DNA of 64,000 nucleotides from Roseateles sp. YR242 (GCF_900109745.1 NZ_FOAV01000001.1:310001-374000), one strand, 5' to 3'. Shown: positions 49,068-59,385, counted from the stretch's first letter. A program made the numbers and translations. Notes: generated by a model not told the origin, from the letters alone.

Positions 49068-51308
49068 TCAGCGTTTTCCGAGCCGGGCGGCATTGGCGAT
49101 GACGGCGGCCGAACTGAGCGCCATTCCCAGCCCCGCCGCCCAGGGCGGCAGCCAGCCCGCCAGCGCCATCGGCACACAGGCCGCGTTGTAGAAGAGCGCC
49201 CAGCCGAGGTTCTGCCGCACCACGGCCACGGTGCGGCGAGACAGCGCCACGGCCTGCGGCAACGCAGCCAGACGCGGCTGGACCAGCAGGGCGTCCGCGC
49301 TGGCCTCGGCAAGGTCGGCCCCCTGCCCCATGGCCATCGAAGCGTGGGCGCGTGCCAGCACCGGGGCATCGTTGATGCCGTCGCCCAGCATCAGGACATT
49401 CGCCCCTTGCGCCTGCAACTCGGTGACACGCGCCAGCTTGTGTTCCGGCGTGGCCTCCCCCTGCCAGTGCGGGATGCCGGCACGCCCCGCAGCCAGCGCT
49501 ACGCGCGCCATGCGGTCGCCGGACAGCAGCTCGACCTGCAGGCCCAGCGCCAGGCAGGCAGCCACGGACGCCGCCGCGTCCTCGCGGAGCTGTTCGTCGA
49601 ATCGCCACGCGGCCAGGGCGACGCCGTCGCGCGCCAGCACCAGTTGTGAATCAGCCATTGGCACCGGCGCGGCGCTGGCCCAGGCGGGGGAGCCCAGGCG
49701 CCAGATGCGGCCCTCAGCGTCCGTGGCCTCCAGGCCGCGCCCGGCGTGTTCATGGGGCTGGGTGGATGTTGTGCCCACGGTCATCCATCGAGGCCCGACC
49801 GCCTGGGTGGCCGCTGGTGTCATGCGCCCGGACTGCAGCGCCAGCAACAACGCTCGCGACAACGGATGGTGAGACGCAGCAGCCAGCGAGAACGCCGCAG
49901 CGGCGTCCTCCGCGGGCAGCGTCGTCGGCCATTGTTCGGCCAGGACCAGGCGGGTGTCTGTCAGTGTGCCGGTCTTGTCCAGCACCACATGGGTGGTCCG
50001 CGCCAGCGATTCGATGGCCTCCAGCCGGGACAGCAGCAGCCCGTCGCGGGCCATGCGCCCGGCGGCAGCGACCCACGCAGCGGGCGCCGCCAGGGACAGT
50101 GCACACGGGCAGGTGACGATCAGGACCGACACCGCCACCGCCACCGCGCGAGACGGGTCGATGAACTGCCAGGCGATGGCCGCGCCCAACGCCAGTACCA
50201 GCACACCCACCAGGAACACGCCGGCCATGCGGTCGGACGCCTTGAGCAGGGCCGGCCGTTCCTGGAAGGCCTGCTCCATCAGGCGCTGCAGGCCGGACAG
50301 CCGAGTCTCGCCGCCCACTTGCCGCACCCGCAACAGCAGCACACCATGCAGATTGACGCTGCCCGCCAGCATTTCGTCGCCCGGCGCCTTGGGCACGGGG
50401 CGTGATTCGCCGCTGAGCAGGGATTCGTCGGCGGCGCCGCTGCCCAGCACCACCACCGCATCTGCCGGGAGGCGCTGCCCGGCGAGGACACGGATGGTGT
50501 CGCCGCGCGCCAGCGCCTCGGGAACCACCCATTCGCTGGCGCCGTCGTCCCGCAGCCGTTCGACCTGGTCAGGCATGGCAGTCGCGACCTGCTCCAGGGC
50601 TTCTGCCCCACGGTGCCGGGCCCGCAATTCCAGGTAGCGCGCCCCCAGCAGGAAGGCGACGAACATGGTGATGGAGTCGAAATACACTTCGTGGCCGAAT
50701 GGGCCGCCCGGGGCCAGCGTGGCCCCGGTGCCGGCCACAAAGGCCACCGTCAGCCCCAGCACCACCGGCACATCCATGCCCAGGCGGCCGCCTCGCCATT
50801 GCATCCAGGCGGACTGGAAGAACGGCCCGGCGGCCATCAGCATCACCGGCAAGGTCAGCACCCACTGGCCCCAGCGCAGCAACGCCTCCAGATCGGGCGT
50901 CATCTCGCCGGGGGCCGCCACGTAGGCCGGCCAGGCCAGCATCATGACCTGCATCATCAGGAACCCGGCCACGAACAGCCGCCACACGGCCTGGCGATGC
51001 TCGCGGCGTCGCAACTCGCGAGTGGGAGCGGCCAGATCTGGGGCGCAGTCGTAGCCGGCACGTCGCAGCTCGCGGCGCAATTGCGGCAGGGACACGTCCG
51101 CCGGGGCCCAATCCAGCGTCAGGCGTTGGGTGGAAGGGCTGACCCGGGCGGCCGACACGCCCGGCTGGCGAAGCAGCAGGGCCTCAATGAGGCCGGCGCA
51201 AGCCGCGCAATGCATGCCGGACAGCCGCAACCGCGAGCGGGCGACCGTGGCGGTGGTCCATTGGCTGAAGGCGAGGAAATCCGGGGCGGCGGCTTCGGCG
51301 GGCGGCAT
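49068..51308 (-). CDS. ccoI: Copper-translocating P-type ATPase CcoI/FixI
   Basis: This 746-residue P1B-type ATPase exports copper for cbb3 oxidase assembly. An N-terminal heavy-metal domain with GMHCAACAGL lies near residues 30-40. Eight membrane helices include the transport motif VTCPCALSLAAP. The phosphorylation site is LDKTGTLTDT, SHHPLSRAL is the nucleotide-binding HP motif, and MLGDGINDAPVLA is the hinge. Genetic linkage to ccoS and the ccoNOQP operon supports CcoI rather than a detoxifying CopA. An FNR-like box lies 136 bases upstream. Confidence 0.95.
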   Translation of the reverse strand: MPPAEAAAPDFLAFSQWTTATVARSRLRLSGMHCAACAGLIEALLLRQPGVSAARVSPSTQRLTLDWAPADVSLPQLRRELRRAGYDCAPDLAAPTRELRRREHRQAVWRLFVAGFLMMQVMMLAWPAYVAAPGEMTPDLEALLRWGQWVLTLPVMLMAAGPFFQSAWMQWRGGRLGMDVPVVLGLTVAFVAGTGATLAPGGPFGHEVYFDSITMFVAFLLGARYLELRARHRGAEALEQVATAMPDQVERLRDDGASEWVVPEALARGDTIRVLAGQRLPADAVVVLGSGAADESLLSGESRPVPKAPGDEMLAGSVNLHGVLLLRVRQVGGETRLSGLQRLMEQAFQERPALLKASDRMAGVFLVGVLVLALGAAIAWQFIDPSRAVAVAVSVLIVTCPCALSLAAPAAWVAAAGRMARDGLLLSRLEAIESLARTTHVVLDKTGTLTDTRLVLAEQWPTTLPAEDAAAAFSLAAASHHPLSRALLLALQSGRMTPAATQAVGPRWMTVGTTSTQPHEHAGRGLEATDAEGRIWRLGSPAWASAAPVPMADSQLVLARDGVALAAWRFDEQLREDAAASVAACLALGLQVELLSGDRMARVALAAGRAGIPHWQGEATPEHKLARVTELQAQGANVLMLGDGINDAPVLARAHASMAMGQGADLAEASADALLVQPRLAALPQAVALSRRTVAVVRQNLGWALFYNAACVPMALAGWLPPWAAGLGMALSSAAVIANAARLGKR

Positions 51309-51444
51309 GCCGGCGATGATGTTCGAAACCCCGAAGAGGTCATATGGCCAATATCAAGATTTCGATCGGAACCCCGCGCGCCACCGTGGGAAATCGGGCG
51401 TATTGCCACAGCGGCAAACCCTGTCGGCGGCTTTCAACAAACAC

Positions 51445-51458
51445 TTGATCTGGGTCAA
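51445..51458 (-). promoter_or_regulatory. FNR/ANR-like box upstream of ccoI
   Basis: TTGAT-CTGG-GTCAA differs from the FNR palindrome at one position. It lies 136 bases before the ccoI ATG and 21 bases from the hairpin repeat array, so ccoIS is probably also induced by low oxygen. Confidence 0.7.
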
Positions 51459-51479
51459 GCGATAAAACCCCCAATAGCA

Positions 51480-51676
51480 GCGCACCGGCCAGCGAGGCGC
51501 CAAATGGAGGACGCCCCAGCAGGCGTGGCGTCAATAAAAACGCCCCAGCACGCGGGGCATCAATGAAAACGCCCCGGCCAGCGGGGCGTCAATGAGAACG
51601 CCCCGGCCAGCGGGGCGCCAATGAGAACGCCCCGACCAGCGGGGCGTCAATGAGAACGCCCCGACCAGCGGGGCGT
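51480..51676. repeat. 29-bp tandem hairpin array between sodB and ccoI
   Basis: Copies start at 51511, 51540, 51569, 51598, 51627 and 51656, exactly 29 bases apart; the last is cut after 21 bases. A further diverged copy starts near 51480. Each unit contains the inverted repeat CGCCCCG/CGGGGCG with a 5-base loop, then TCAATGAGA or a variant. Copies nearest sodB are nearly identical and those nearest ccoI are diverged. On the minus strand each hairpin is followed by TTCTCATT, TTTTCATT or TTTTTATT, so the units resemble sodB terminators. Confidence 0.95.
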
Positions 51677-51714
51677 GGAGGGCTGGCCCTGCGACCAGGT
51701 CACAGCCTCAATGC

Positions 51715-52296
51715 TCAGGCGAAGTTGGCCTGAGCAAATTCCCAGTTGACCAGACTCTTCAGGAAGGTCTCGACAAACTTGGGGCGGGCGTTGCGGTAAT
51801 CGATGTAGTAGGCGTGTTCCCACACGTCGATGGTCAGCAGCGGCTTGTCGGCGGTGGTCAGCGGGGTGCCGGCGGCGCCCATGTTGACGATGTCGACCGA
51901 GCCATCGGCCTTCTTCACCAGCCAGGTCCAGCCGGAACCGAAGTTGCCCACGGCGCTCTTTTGGAAGGCTTCCTTGAAGGCGTCGTAGCTGCCCCACTTG
52001 GCGTTGATGGCGTCAGCCAGCGCGCCGGTCGGCGGCGTGCCGCCATTGGGCTTCAGGCAGCTCCAGAAGAACGTGTGGTTCCAGATCTGGGCGGCGTTGT
52101 TGTAGATGCCACCGGAGGAGGTCTTGACGATCTCTTCCAGCGTCTTGTTCTCGAACTCCGTGCCCTTTTGCAGGTTGTTCAGGTTGTCCACGTAAGCCTT
52201 GTGGTGCTTGCCGTGGTGGTACTCCAGCGTTTCAGCGCTGATGTGCGGGGCCAGGGCAGTCTTGTCGTAGGGCAGATCGGGAAGAACGTGTTCCAT
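51715..52296 (-). CDS. sodB: Iron superoxide dismutase
   Basis: This 193-residue enzyme dismutates superoxide. [20 protein letters not shown] is the usual start, with metal ligands in [24 protein letters not shown] and [12 protein letters not shown]. The FWSCL and the length favour the iron class over manganese, though metal cannot be proven from sequence. A repeated hairpin array follows the stop in place of a single terminator. Confidence 0.96.
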   Translation of the reverse strand: MEHVLPDLPYDKTALAPHISAETLEYHHGKHHKAYVDNLNNLQKGTEFENKTLEEIVKTSSGGIYNNAAQIWNHTFFWSCLKPNGGTPPTGALADAINAKWGSYDAFKEAFQKSAVGNFGSGWTWLVKKADGSVDIVNMGAAGTPLTTADKPLLTIDVWEHAYYIDYRNARPKFVETFLKSLVNWEFAQANFA

Positions 52297-52400
52297 GAGG
52301 CACTCCTCTTGTTGAGTTGGGACAAAGATCGCGGCGATTGTAGGCAGCTAAATGGGGATGTCCTTCAGAGGGGATTAGGCATTCGCCCCCCCTCACCGGT

Positions 52401-53744
52401 TCAGTCCCCGGTACCCGGCTCCTGCTGGCGGAGACGGTCCACCGTCAGGTCCGCGGCACCATCGGCCAGTACCGCTCGCAAGGACTGACCCTCGCGAAGC
52501 TGGCTGACCGAGGTCAGCGCCCCGCCCTGCCCATCGTCCAGCCAGGCAAAACCACGCTGCAGCACCTGCCGGGGGTCCAGCGCCTGCAATCGGGCGGCCA
52601 GGGCCTCCAGGCGGCGGTTGTCCCGCTGAGCCTGCTGCGGCAAGGCGCGGGTGAGGCGGTCTTCCAGGTGGTCCAGGCGCTGCTGGCGATGGACGGTGGC
52701 GCGGGGCAGCAGTTGCCCCAGGCGTTGGGCGTACAGATCCAGCCGCTGCTGCCGCTGGCTCGTGGCGCGGGGCAGCAACTGCCCCAGGCGTTGCCCGAAC
52801 AGGTCCAGCCGGCGGCGTTGCCGGTTCAGCGCATCGCCAGGACGAGCCAGGCGCAGGGCCAGGCGGTCCAGGCGCTGGGATGCGCCATCCAGCCGCTGCT
52901 CCAACCGGCGCTGCAATTGGCGTTCGATGTCCGCCAGCACCTCCAGGCACTGCTGGCGCGAGATGGTGGCCAGCTCGGCCGCCGCCGTAGGGGTGGGCGC
53001 GCGCACGTCCGCCGCCAGGTCGGCCAGGGTGATGTCGGTCTCATGGCCGACGCCACAGATGATGGGGAGTTCGGAGCTGGCAATCGCCTGCACCACCCGC
53101 TCATCGTTGAAAGCCCAGAGGTCCTCCAGCGAACCACCGCCACGCACCAGCAGCAGCACCTCGGCATCGGCCCGTTCGTTGGCAGCCTCGATGGCGCGTA
53201 CCAGCGCTGGCGGCGCCTCCGCCCCCTGCACCGGGCTGGGGTAGACGAAGACCTGCGCATGCGGCGCACGCCGCGCCAGGGCGGTCAGCACATCGTGCAG
53301 CGCCGCGCCGGCCGTGGACGTGACCACGCCAATGCGCCGGGCATAGGGTGGCGGCACCCGCTTGCGGTCGGCGTCGAACAGGCCCATAGCCTCCAGACGG
53401 GCCTTCAGCCGCAGGAACTGCTCATAGAGAGCGCCCTCGCCGGCCCGGCGCATGGATTCCACGATGAACTGCAGTTCGCCGCGCGGCTCATACAGCGCCA
53501 GGCGGCCCCGCACCTCCACGGCATGACCATCCCGCGGGGAGAAGTCCATCAGGCTGGCTGCCCGCCGGAACATCGCGCAGCGCATCATCGCGGCCTGCCC
53601 GTCGCCATCCTTCAGGCTGAAATAACAGTGGCCGCTGGCCGCCCGGGTAAACCCGGAGAGCTCGCCTTGCACCGTCAATACGGGGAAGCGCGCCTGCAAT
53701 GCGTCGGAAACGGCCGTCAACAGGGCCGCCACGCCCCACACCAT
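52401..53744 (-). CDS. xseA: Exodeoxyribonuclease VII large subunit
   Basis: This protein of about 447 residues has an N-terminal OB-fold (VQGELSGFTRAASGHCYFSLKDGDG) and the catalytic domain with IGVVTSTAGAALHDVLTALAR, VRGGGSLEDLWAFNDE and GVGHETDITLADLAADVRAPTP in order. The C-terminal coiled coil contains two near-identical 22-residue units (RLGQLLPRAT) encoded by a 66-bp repeat. Start is uncertain. ATG at 53744 begins exactly at the OB domain; GTG at 53777 and TTG at 53825 would add 11 or 27 residues, and the last has a weak AGGA. With XseB it degrades single-stranded DNA. Confidence 0.93.
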   Translation of the reverse strand: MVWGVAALLTAVSDALQARFPVLTVQGELSGFTRAASGHCYFSLKDGDGQAAMMRCAMFRRAASLMDFSPRDGHAVEVRGRLALYEPRGELQFIVESMRRAGEGALYEQFLRLKARLEAMGLFDADRKRVPPPYARRIGVVTSTAGAALHDVLTALARRAPHAQVFVYPSPVQGAEAPPALVRAIEAANERADAEVLLLVRGGGSLEDLWAFNDERVVQAIASSELPIICGVGHETDITLADLAADVRAPTPTAAAELATISRQQCLEVLADIERQLQRRLEQRLDGASQRLDRLALRLARPGDALNRQRRRLDLFGQRLGQLLPRATSQRQQRLDLYAQRLGQLLPRATVHRQQRLDHLEDRLTRALPQQAQRDNRRLEALAARLQALDPRQVLQRGFAWLDDGQGGALTSVSQLREGQSLRAVLADGAADLTVDRLRQQEPGTGD

Positions 53745-53825
53745 TCGTGGCGATGCGGCTTGCGGGGCGTCAATCACCTGCAAACCCAAGCGTGGTGCGG
53801 GTCCGGAACTCCACAGCCGCGTCAA

Positions 53826-54109
53826 TGCTGGTCCTGCGGGCCATCTTGCCCGTCATGCGGCCGTCACATATCGATAAGCGGTTGTTTTTCAAAAGCTTTT
53901 TCCTGCTGAAATTTTGAGCACGGCAATCTTTGTCCCTTGGAGACGGGCCATGTGGCGTTTGCTCACGCGGTTTCCCACAAAGTTATCCACAGGAATGGTG
54001 GATGTTTGTAAGGTCTTGTGTGGGAGACCGGGGGGATGCTCGGCGGGACCCCGGCATGGCGCCATAATGCGCCCGCCGGGCAGAGAGTTGCCCGAACGGA
54101 GGGATAGCC
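53826..54109. other. Divergent intergenic region xseA / exbB with one DnaA box
   Basis: About 280 bases without a gene. It contains an exact DnaA 9-mer TTATCCACA at 53983-53991. No cluster of further boxes or AT-rich unwinding element is visible, so it is not an origin by itself. CGGAGGGA before the TTG at 54110 is the exbB ribosome site. Confidence 0.55.
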
Positions 54110-54799
54110 TTGTTTTCGATCATACAAGCCGCTGGATGGCCCATCTGGCCCTTGCTGCTGTGTTCCGTGGTGGCCTTGGCCCTGATCATCGAACGCCTTG
54201 TCAGCCTGCGCACCAGCCGAGTGGCGCCAGAAAGCCTGATCGAGGAGGTTCTGGGCGTGACGCAGCTCCAGATCCCCAGTGGGGATGTGGTCAACAAGCT
54301 GGCGGAGAACTCGCTGCTGGGCCAGGTGCTCGCCTCGGGCCTGCGTGCCGCGCAGACCGATGCACGCCTGTCAGAGCCGCGCATGCGCCAGGTCTTTGAG
54401 CTGGCGGGCCGCCATGCCATCCATCAGATGGAGCGCTACCTGAACACCCTGGGCACCATCTCGGCCGCCGCGCCGCTGCTGGGCCTGCTCGGTACGGTGG
54501 TGGGCATGATCGAGATCTTCGGCAGCCAGGGGCCGACGGGTAACAACCCGACGATGCTGGCGCACGGCATCTCCATTGCGCTCTACAACACGGCCTTCGG
54601 CCTGATCATCGCCATCCCGTCGCTGATGTTCTACCGCTACTTCCGTGGCCGGGTGGAAGCGTATGTGGTGGACATGGAGCAGGCCAGCGAACGTCTGCTG
54701 AACCACCTGACCAGCCGTGGCTCGTCGTCGTCCTCGACGTCGTCAGCCTCGTCCGCTGCGCCGGCCGCCAGGTCTTCGTCCAAGGCAGCCGCCAAATGA
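54110..54799 (+). CDS. exbB: MotA/TolQ/ExbB proton channel family protein
   Basis: This 229-residue inner-membrane protein has three helices (about residues 10-30, 120-145 and 165-185). The family region LNTLGTISAAAPLLGLLGTVVGMIEIF is followed by SIALYNTAFGLIIAIPSL. It starts at TTG with GGAGGG eight bases upstream. With ExbD it uses proton motive force to energise TonB-type transport. The C-terminal 24 residues are almost entirely Ser and Ala, which is unusual. Its stop overlaps exbD by ATGA. Confidence 0.93.
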   Translation: MFSIIQAAGWPIWPLLLCSVVALALIIERLVSLRTSRVAPESLIEEVLGVTQLQIPSGDVVNKLAENSLLGQVLASGLRAAQTDARLSEPRMRQVFELAGRHAIHQMERYLNTLGTISAAAPLLGLLGTVVGMIEIFGSQGPTGNNPTMLAHGISIALYNTAFGLIIAIPSLMFYRYFRGRVEAYVVDMEQASERLLNHLTSRGSSSSSTSSASSAAPAARSSSKAAAK

Positions 54800-55212
54800 A
54801 GTTCCGCCGTCGCCAGAGCGAGGAGCCGGAGATCAACCTGATCCCGTTCATCGACGTGCTGCTGGTCGTGCTCATCTTCCTGATGCTCTCGACCACCTAC
54901 TCGAAGTTCACGGAACTCCAGGTGACGTTGCCCACGGCGGATGCGCAGACGATGAAGGACCGCCCGGCGGAAATCATCGTTGCCATCTCGGCGGACGGTC
55001 GTTACGCGATCGACAGCCAGTCGGTGGAAGGCCGCAGCGTGGACCTGCTGACCGCGGCTCTGCAAGCCGCAACGCAAGGCAAGCAGGACCCGATACTGAT
55101 CATCTCCGCCGATGCCGCCACCCCGCACCAGGCGGTGATCAACGTCATGGACGCGGCCCGTCGCGCCAACCTGCCGCGGCTCACCTTCGCCGCCAACAAG
55201 CCCCGGGAATGA
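54796..55212 (+). CDS. exbD: ExbD/TolR family biopolymer transport protein
   Basis: This 138-residue protein has one membrane helix carrying the proton-path aspartate in EINLIPFIDVLLVVLIFLML, followed by a periplasmic domain. It works as the partner of the upstream ExbB. Both ends are coupled by 4-base overlaps (exbB and lpxK). Confidence 0.94.
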   Translation: MKFRRRQSEEPEINLIPFIDVLLVVLIFLMLSTTYSKFTELQVTLPTADAQTMKDRPAEIIVAISADGRYAIDSQSVEGRSVDLLTAALQAATQGKQDPILIISADAATPHQAVINVMDAARRANLPRLTFAANKPRE

Positions 55213-56255
55213 GCCGGGGCTCGCTGGAGGAACGGCTGCAACGGGCCTGGCGCGACAACGACCGCCTCGCCCATCTGCTGCGCCCGCTCGGTGCGCTGCA
55301 TGCCGCCATCCTCAAGTTTCGTGTCGGGCTTTACCGCCTGGGGCTGAAACGCGCCGCCAAGCTGCCGGTGCCCGTCATCGTGGTGGGCAATTGGGTGGTC
55401 GGCGGCGCGGGCAAGACACCCACCACCCTCGCCATTCTCGACATCCTGGCCCGCGCCGGTGTTCGGGCGGGGGTCATTTCGCGCGGCTATGGCCGCGCCA
55501 ACGAAGAATCGATCCGCGTCATCCAGGAGGGCGACCGGGCCGCCGAGGTCGGCGACGAGCCGCTGATGATCGCGCTGCGTGGCCGGGTGCCGGTGGCCGT
55601 GGGCCGCGACCGCGTGGCCACGGCCAAGGCGCTGCTGGCGGCCCACCCCGACCTTCAGCTGCTGGTCTCCGACGATGGCCTCCAGCACTGGCGCCTGCCG
55701 CGCCAGCTGAGCGTGCTCGTTTTTGATGAACGCGGCCTGTCCAACGGTCGGCTGCTGCCCGCCGGCCCGCTGCGCCAATCCCGCCAGTTGCCACCGCCCC
55801 CTGGCAGCAGTGCGCGCCAGCTGGTGCTGTATTCCACCGGCCTGCGCAGCACCGGCCTGGCCGGTTATGTGGGCGTGCGGCAGTTGGCCGGCGCCACTGC
55901 CCTGGCAGACTGGTGGCGAGGCGAAGCGCCCCGCCTGGAACGCCTGCATGCGTTGCGCAACAAATCCCTGATCGCTGCGGCCGGCCTGGCCCGACCACAG
56001 CGCTTCTTCGACATGCTGGGTGACCAGGGCCTGAGCTTCCGCGCCCTGCCCCTGCCTGACCACGCCACGCTGGACCCCCTGCCCTGGGCACGTACCGATG
56101 AGGTGTTGATCACCGAAAAGGACGCCGTCAAATTGCGCCCCGAAGCGCTGCAGGGCTGCCGGATCTGGGTGGTGGCGCTAGACTTCCAACCCGAACCCGC
56201 ATTTGAGGAGGCGCTGCTCCTGGAGCTCAAGCGCCTGCTGCCCGATGGACCATAG
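55209..56255 (+). CDS. lpxK: Tetraacyldisaccharide 4'-kinase LpxK
   Basis: This 348-residue inner-membrane kinase phosphorylates the 4' position of the lipid A precursor. The P-loop [12 protein letters not shown] lies near residue 62, followed by [15 protein letters not shown] and [16 protein letters not shown] overlap with exbD fixes the start. The gene belongs to the lipid A/KDO block with kdsB downstream. Confidence 0.95.
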   Translation: MSRGSLEERLQRAWRDNDRLAHLLRPLGALHAAILKFRVGLYRLGLKRAAKLPVPVIVVGNWVVGGAGKTPTTLAILDILARAGVRAGVISRGYGRANEESIRVIQEGDRAAEVGDEPLMIALRGRVPVAVGRDRVATAKALLAAHPDLQLLVSDDGLQHWRLPRQLSVLVFDERGLSNGRLLPAGPLRQSRQLPPPPGSSARQLVLYSTGLRSTGLAGYVGVRQLAGATALADWWRGEAPRLERLHALRNKSLIAAAGLARPQRFFDMLGDQGLSFRALPLPDHATLDPLPWARTDEVLITEKDAVKLRPEALQGCRIWVVALDFQPEPAFEEALLLELKRLLPDGP

Positions 56256-56475
56256 ACTTCTTGACATGCTGGTGTGCCCCGTCTGCAAGGGCCCGCTGGA
56301 AGACCGCCGCAACACCGCCCCCGGCGCCACGCTCGCCAGCGCCGCTGTGAAGGCGCTGCCGCCGCGCGAACTGGTGTGCCCGGCCGACCGCCTGGCCTTC
56401 CCCGTGCGGGACGGCATCCCCGTCATGCTGGCCAATGAGGCCCGCACACTGGACGCCGAGGGCGAACAGGCATGA
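56245..56475 (+). CDS. Trm112 family zinc-ribbon-like protein
   Basis: This 76-residue protein begins [18 protein letters not shown] and ends its fold with [21 protein letters not shown], the YcaR/Trm112 pattern. The family is typically about 60 residues. The insertion [17 protein letters not shown] between the two halves explains the extra length. It overlaps the end of lpxK and is coupled to kdsB by ATGA. Bacterial members are usually found between lpxK and kdsB; function is poorly defined. Confidence 0.9.
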   Translation: MDHRLLDMLVCPVCKGPLEDRRNTAPGATLASAAVKALPPRELVCPADRLAFPVRDGIPVMLANEARTLDAEGEQA

Positions 56476-57242
56476 GCGCAGCGTCGAGCGCTTTGCCGTT
56501 CCACATCGTCATTCCCGCCCGGCTGGCCTCCACGCGCCTGCCCAACAAGCCGCTGGCGGACATCGCTGGGGCGCCCATGATCGTGCAGGTGGCCCGGCGA
56601 GCCGCGCTGGCCGGTGCCGCCCAGGTGGTGGTGGCCACGGATGCCGAAGCAGTGCGAGCAGCCTGTGAGGCGCACGGCGTGCGCGCCCTGATGACCCGCG
56701 CGGACCATGCCAGCGGCAGCGACCGTCTGGCCGAGGCCAGCGAGCAGCTGGGCCTGCCCGACGACGCGCTGGTGGTGAATGTGCAGGGGGATGAGCCCCT
56801 GATCGCCCCCGGGATGATCCGCGCCTGCGCGGAACTGCTGGCCCAGCGCCCGCAATGCCAGATGGCCACGGTGGCACACGCCATCGACGATGACGCCGAG
56901 TTCACCAACCCCAACGTGGTGAAGCTGGTGACCGACGCCCAGGGGCTGGCGCTGTATTTCTCGCGCGCGCCCATTCCCTGGTGGCGGGATGCGCCCGGCG
57001 CCGGTGCCCGTATCCGCCCTGGTGCGGTCCTGCGGCATGTGGGCCTGTACGCCTACCGTGCGGGTTTCCTGCGGCGCTTCCCGACGCTGCCGGTCAGCCC
57101 GCTGGAACAAATCGAGGCCCTGGAGCAGTTGCGCGTGCTCTGGCATGGTGAACGCATCGCCGTGCATGTGAGCGACGAACGCCCGGGACCGGGCGTGGAC
57201 ACGCCGGAAGACCTCGAGCGCGTGCGTGCATTGATGGCCTGA
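56472..57242 (+). CDS. kdsB: 3-deoxy-manno-octulosonate cytidylyltransferase (CMP-KDO synthetase)
   Basis: This 256-residue enzyme activates KDO as CMP-KDO for the LPS core. [21 protein letters not shown] is the nucleotide-binding start, and [27 protein letters not shown] and [12 protein letters not shown] are the active-site segments. It is coupled to the Trm112 gene and completes the lipid A/KDO operon. Confidence 0.96.
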   Translation: MSAASSALPFHIVIPARLASTRLPNKPLADIAGAPMIVQVARRAALAGAAQVVVATDAEAVRAACEAHGVRALMTRADHASGSDRLAEASEQLGLPDDALVVNVQGDEPLIAPGMIRACAELLAQRPQCQMATVAHAIDDDAEFTNPNVVKLVTDAQGLALYFSRAPIPWWRDAPGAGARIRPGAVLRHVGLYAYRAGFLRRFPTLPVSPLEQIEALEQLRVLWHGERIAVHVSDERPGPGVDTPEDLERVRALMA

Positions 57243-58178
<936 letters not shown>

Positions 58179-58206
58179 GGCCGGCGCCGCGCCCTCGCGC
58201 CCCACA

Positions 58207-58235
58207 AAGGCGGCCCTCACCCGGCCGCCTTTTTT
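58207..58235 (+). terminator. Rho-independent terminator of adk
   Basis: A stem AAGGCGGCC/GGCCGCCTT with a 7-base loop is followed by TTTT, 28 bases after the stop codon. Confidence 0.88.
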
Positions 58236-58246
58236 GCACACAACAA

Positions 58247-58262
58247 TTGACGTTAACGTCAA
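58247..58262. promoter_or_regulatory. Perfect 16-bp palindromic operator
   Basis: TTGACGTTAACGTCAA is a perfect palindrome ending 15 bases before the SDR start codon. It resembles the LiuR-type (MerR-family) operators known upstream of branched-chain amino acid and fatty acid degradation genes. Confidence 0.7.
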
Positions 58263-58277
58263 CGGAAGGAGACAAGC

Positions 58278-59036
58278 ATGGACATCGCCAACAAGGTATT
58301 CATTGTCACAGGCGGCGCTTCGGGCCTTGGTGAAGGCACCGCCCGCATGCTGGCGCGCGAAGGCGGCCAGGTGGTGATTGCGGACCTGCAGGTGGAACGT
58401 GGCGAGGCGCTGGCCCGGGAACTGGGCGGCCGATTCGTGAAATGCGATGTGAGCCAGGAGGCGGATGCGCAGGCCGTCGTGGACGCGGCGGTGGCGCATG
58501 GCAAGCTCATGGGCCTGGTGAACTGCGCCGGCATCGCCCCCGCCGCCAAGACCGTGGGCAAGGACGGGGCACATCCGCTGGCCACCTTCTCCAAGGTCAT
58601 TCAGGTCAACCTGATCGGCAGCTTCAACATGATCCGGTTGGCGGCGCAGGCCATGGCGGCGAATGAGCCCGAAGCCACCGGTGAACGCGGGGTGCTGATC
58701 TCCACCGCCTCGGTGGCCGCCTACGACGGCCAGATCGGCCAGGCGGCCTATGCGGCCTCCAAGGGCGGGGTCGTGGGCATGACGCTGCCGATCGCGCGGG
58801 ACCTGGCCCGCAATGGCATCCGCAACATGACCATCGCGCCCGGCATCTTTGGCACGCCCATGCTGTTCGGCATGCCCCAGGAGGTGCAGGACGCGCTGGC
58901 GGCCAGCGTACCCTTCCCGTCCCGCCTGGGCCGTCCGGAGGACTATGCCAAGCTGGTGCAGCAGATCATCACCAACGACATGCTCAACGGCGAGGTGATC
59001 CGCCTGGACGGTGCGATCCGGCTGGCGCCGCGCTGA
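58278..59036 (+). CDS. SDR dehydrogenase, 3-hydroxyacyl-CoA dehydrogenase type II-like
   Basis: This 252-residue SDR has [15 protein letters not shown] near residue 12, [12 protein letters not shown], the [11 protein letters not shown] serine and [19 protein letters not shown] with the Tyr/Lys pair. [19 protein letters not shown] is typical of the HSD10-like enzymes that oxidise 2-methyl-3-hydroxybutyryl-CoA and other 3-hydroxyacyl-CoAs. GGAAGGAG precedes the ATG. The upstream palindrome supports a role in isoleucine or fatty acid breakdown. Confidence 0.88.
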   Translation: MDIANKVFIVTGGASGLGEGTARMLAREGGQVVIADLQVERGEALARELGGRFVKCDVSQEADAQAVVDAAVAHGKLMGLVNCAGIAPAAKTVGKDGAHPLATFSKVIQVNLIGSFNMIRLAAQAMAANEPEATGERGVLISTASVAAYDGQIGQAAYAASKGGVVGMTLPIARDLARNGIRNMTIAPGIFGTPMLFGMPQEVQDALAASVPFPSRLGRPEDYAKLVQQIITNDMLNGEVIRLDGAIRLAPR

Positions 59037-59063
59037 ACTGCTGAGCGAACGCGCAAGAGTTGA

Positions 59064-59385
59064 TCTCCTGCGCCTGCCCGGCACACTGCAGGCGACCTCA
59101 TCGCCTGCCACTGCGGGCCGACCGAGAAGCGGGCCACAGACCCGCTCGGCTTTCCTGATGCCACCGTCGTCAGCACGGCCTTCGGCATCTATCTGGTGGA
59201 CCCCGCGCAGCGCATCCAGCTGGCGCTGCTGGCGAACTGCCACGATAGCGCGACGACATAGCTATGTTGTTCAGCGCCTTTTCGACTGGATCGAGCGCTC
59301 GGGCCACGATGGGGCCCAGGCAAAGCATGCGCGGGCACGCGCCAGCATCGCGGCTGCCATCCAGAAGGAGAAGGCGCGCGGCTGA
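59064..59385 (+). pseudogene. Probable frameshifted gene remnant of unknown family
   Basis: Two neighbouring frames read like protein. The first gives HCGPTEKRATDPLGFPDATV, then STAFGIYLVDPAQRIQLALL, and stops at TAG 59259-59261. The next frame continues SYVVQRLFDWIERSGHDGAQ and ends in KEKARG at 59385. One extra base near 59258 separates them, and no start codon with a ribosome site was seen. The fragment lies between the SDR and the phosphoesterase/protease pair. The family is not recognised; it could be chance coding-like sequence in GC-rich DNA. Confidence 0.35.

Noticed and set aside
51480-51676. CRISPR array with 29-bp repeats
   Set aside because: Units abut each other without spacers, so they are plain tandem repeats; no cas genes are present.
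53826-54109. Chromosomal origin of replication
   Set aside because: Only one DnaA box and no dnaA, dnaN or gyrB nearby.
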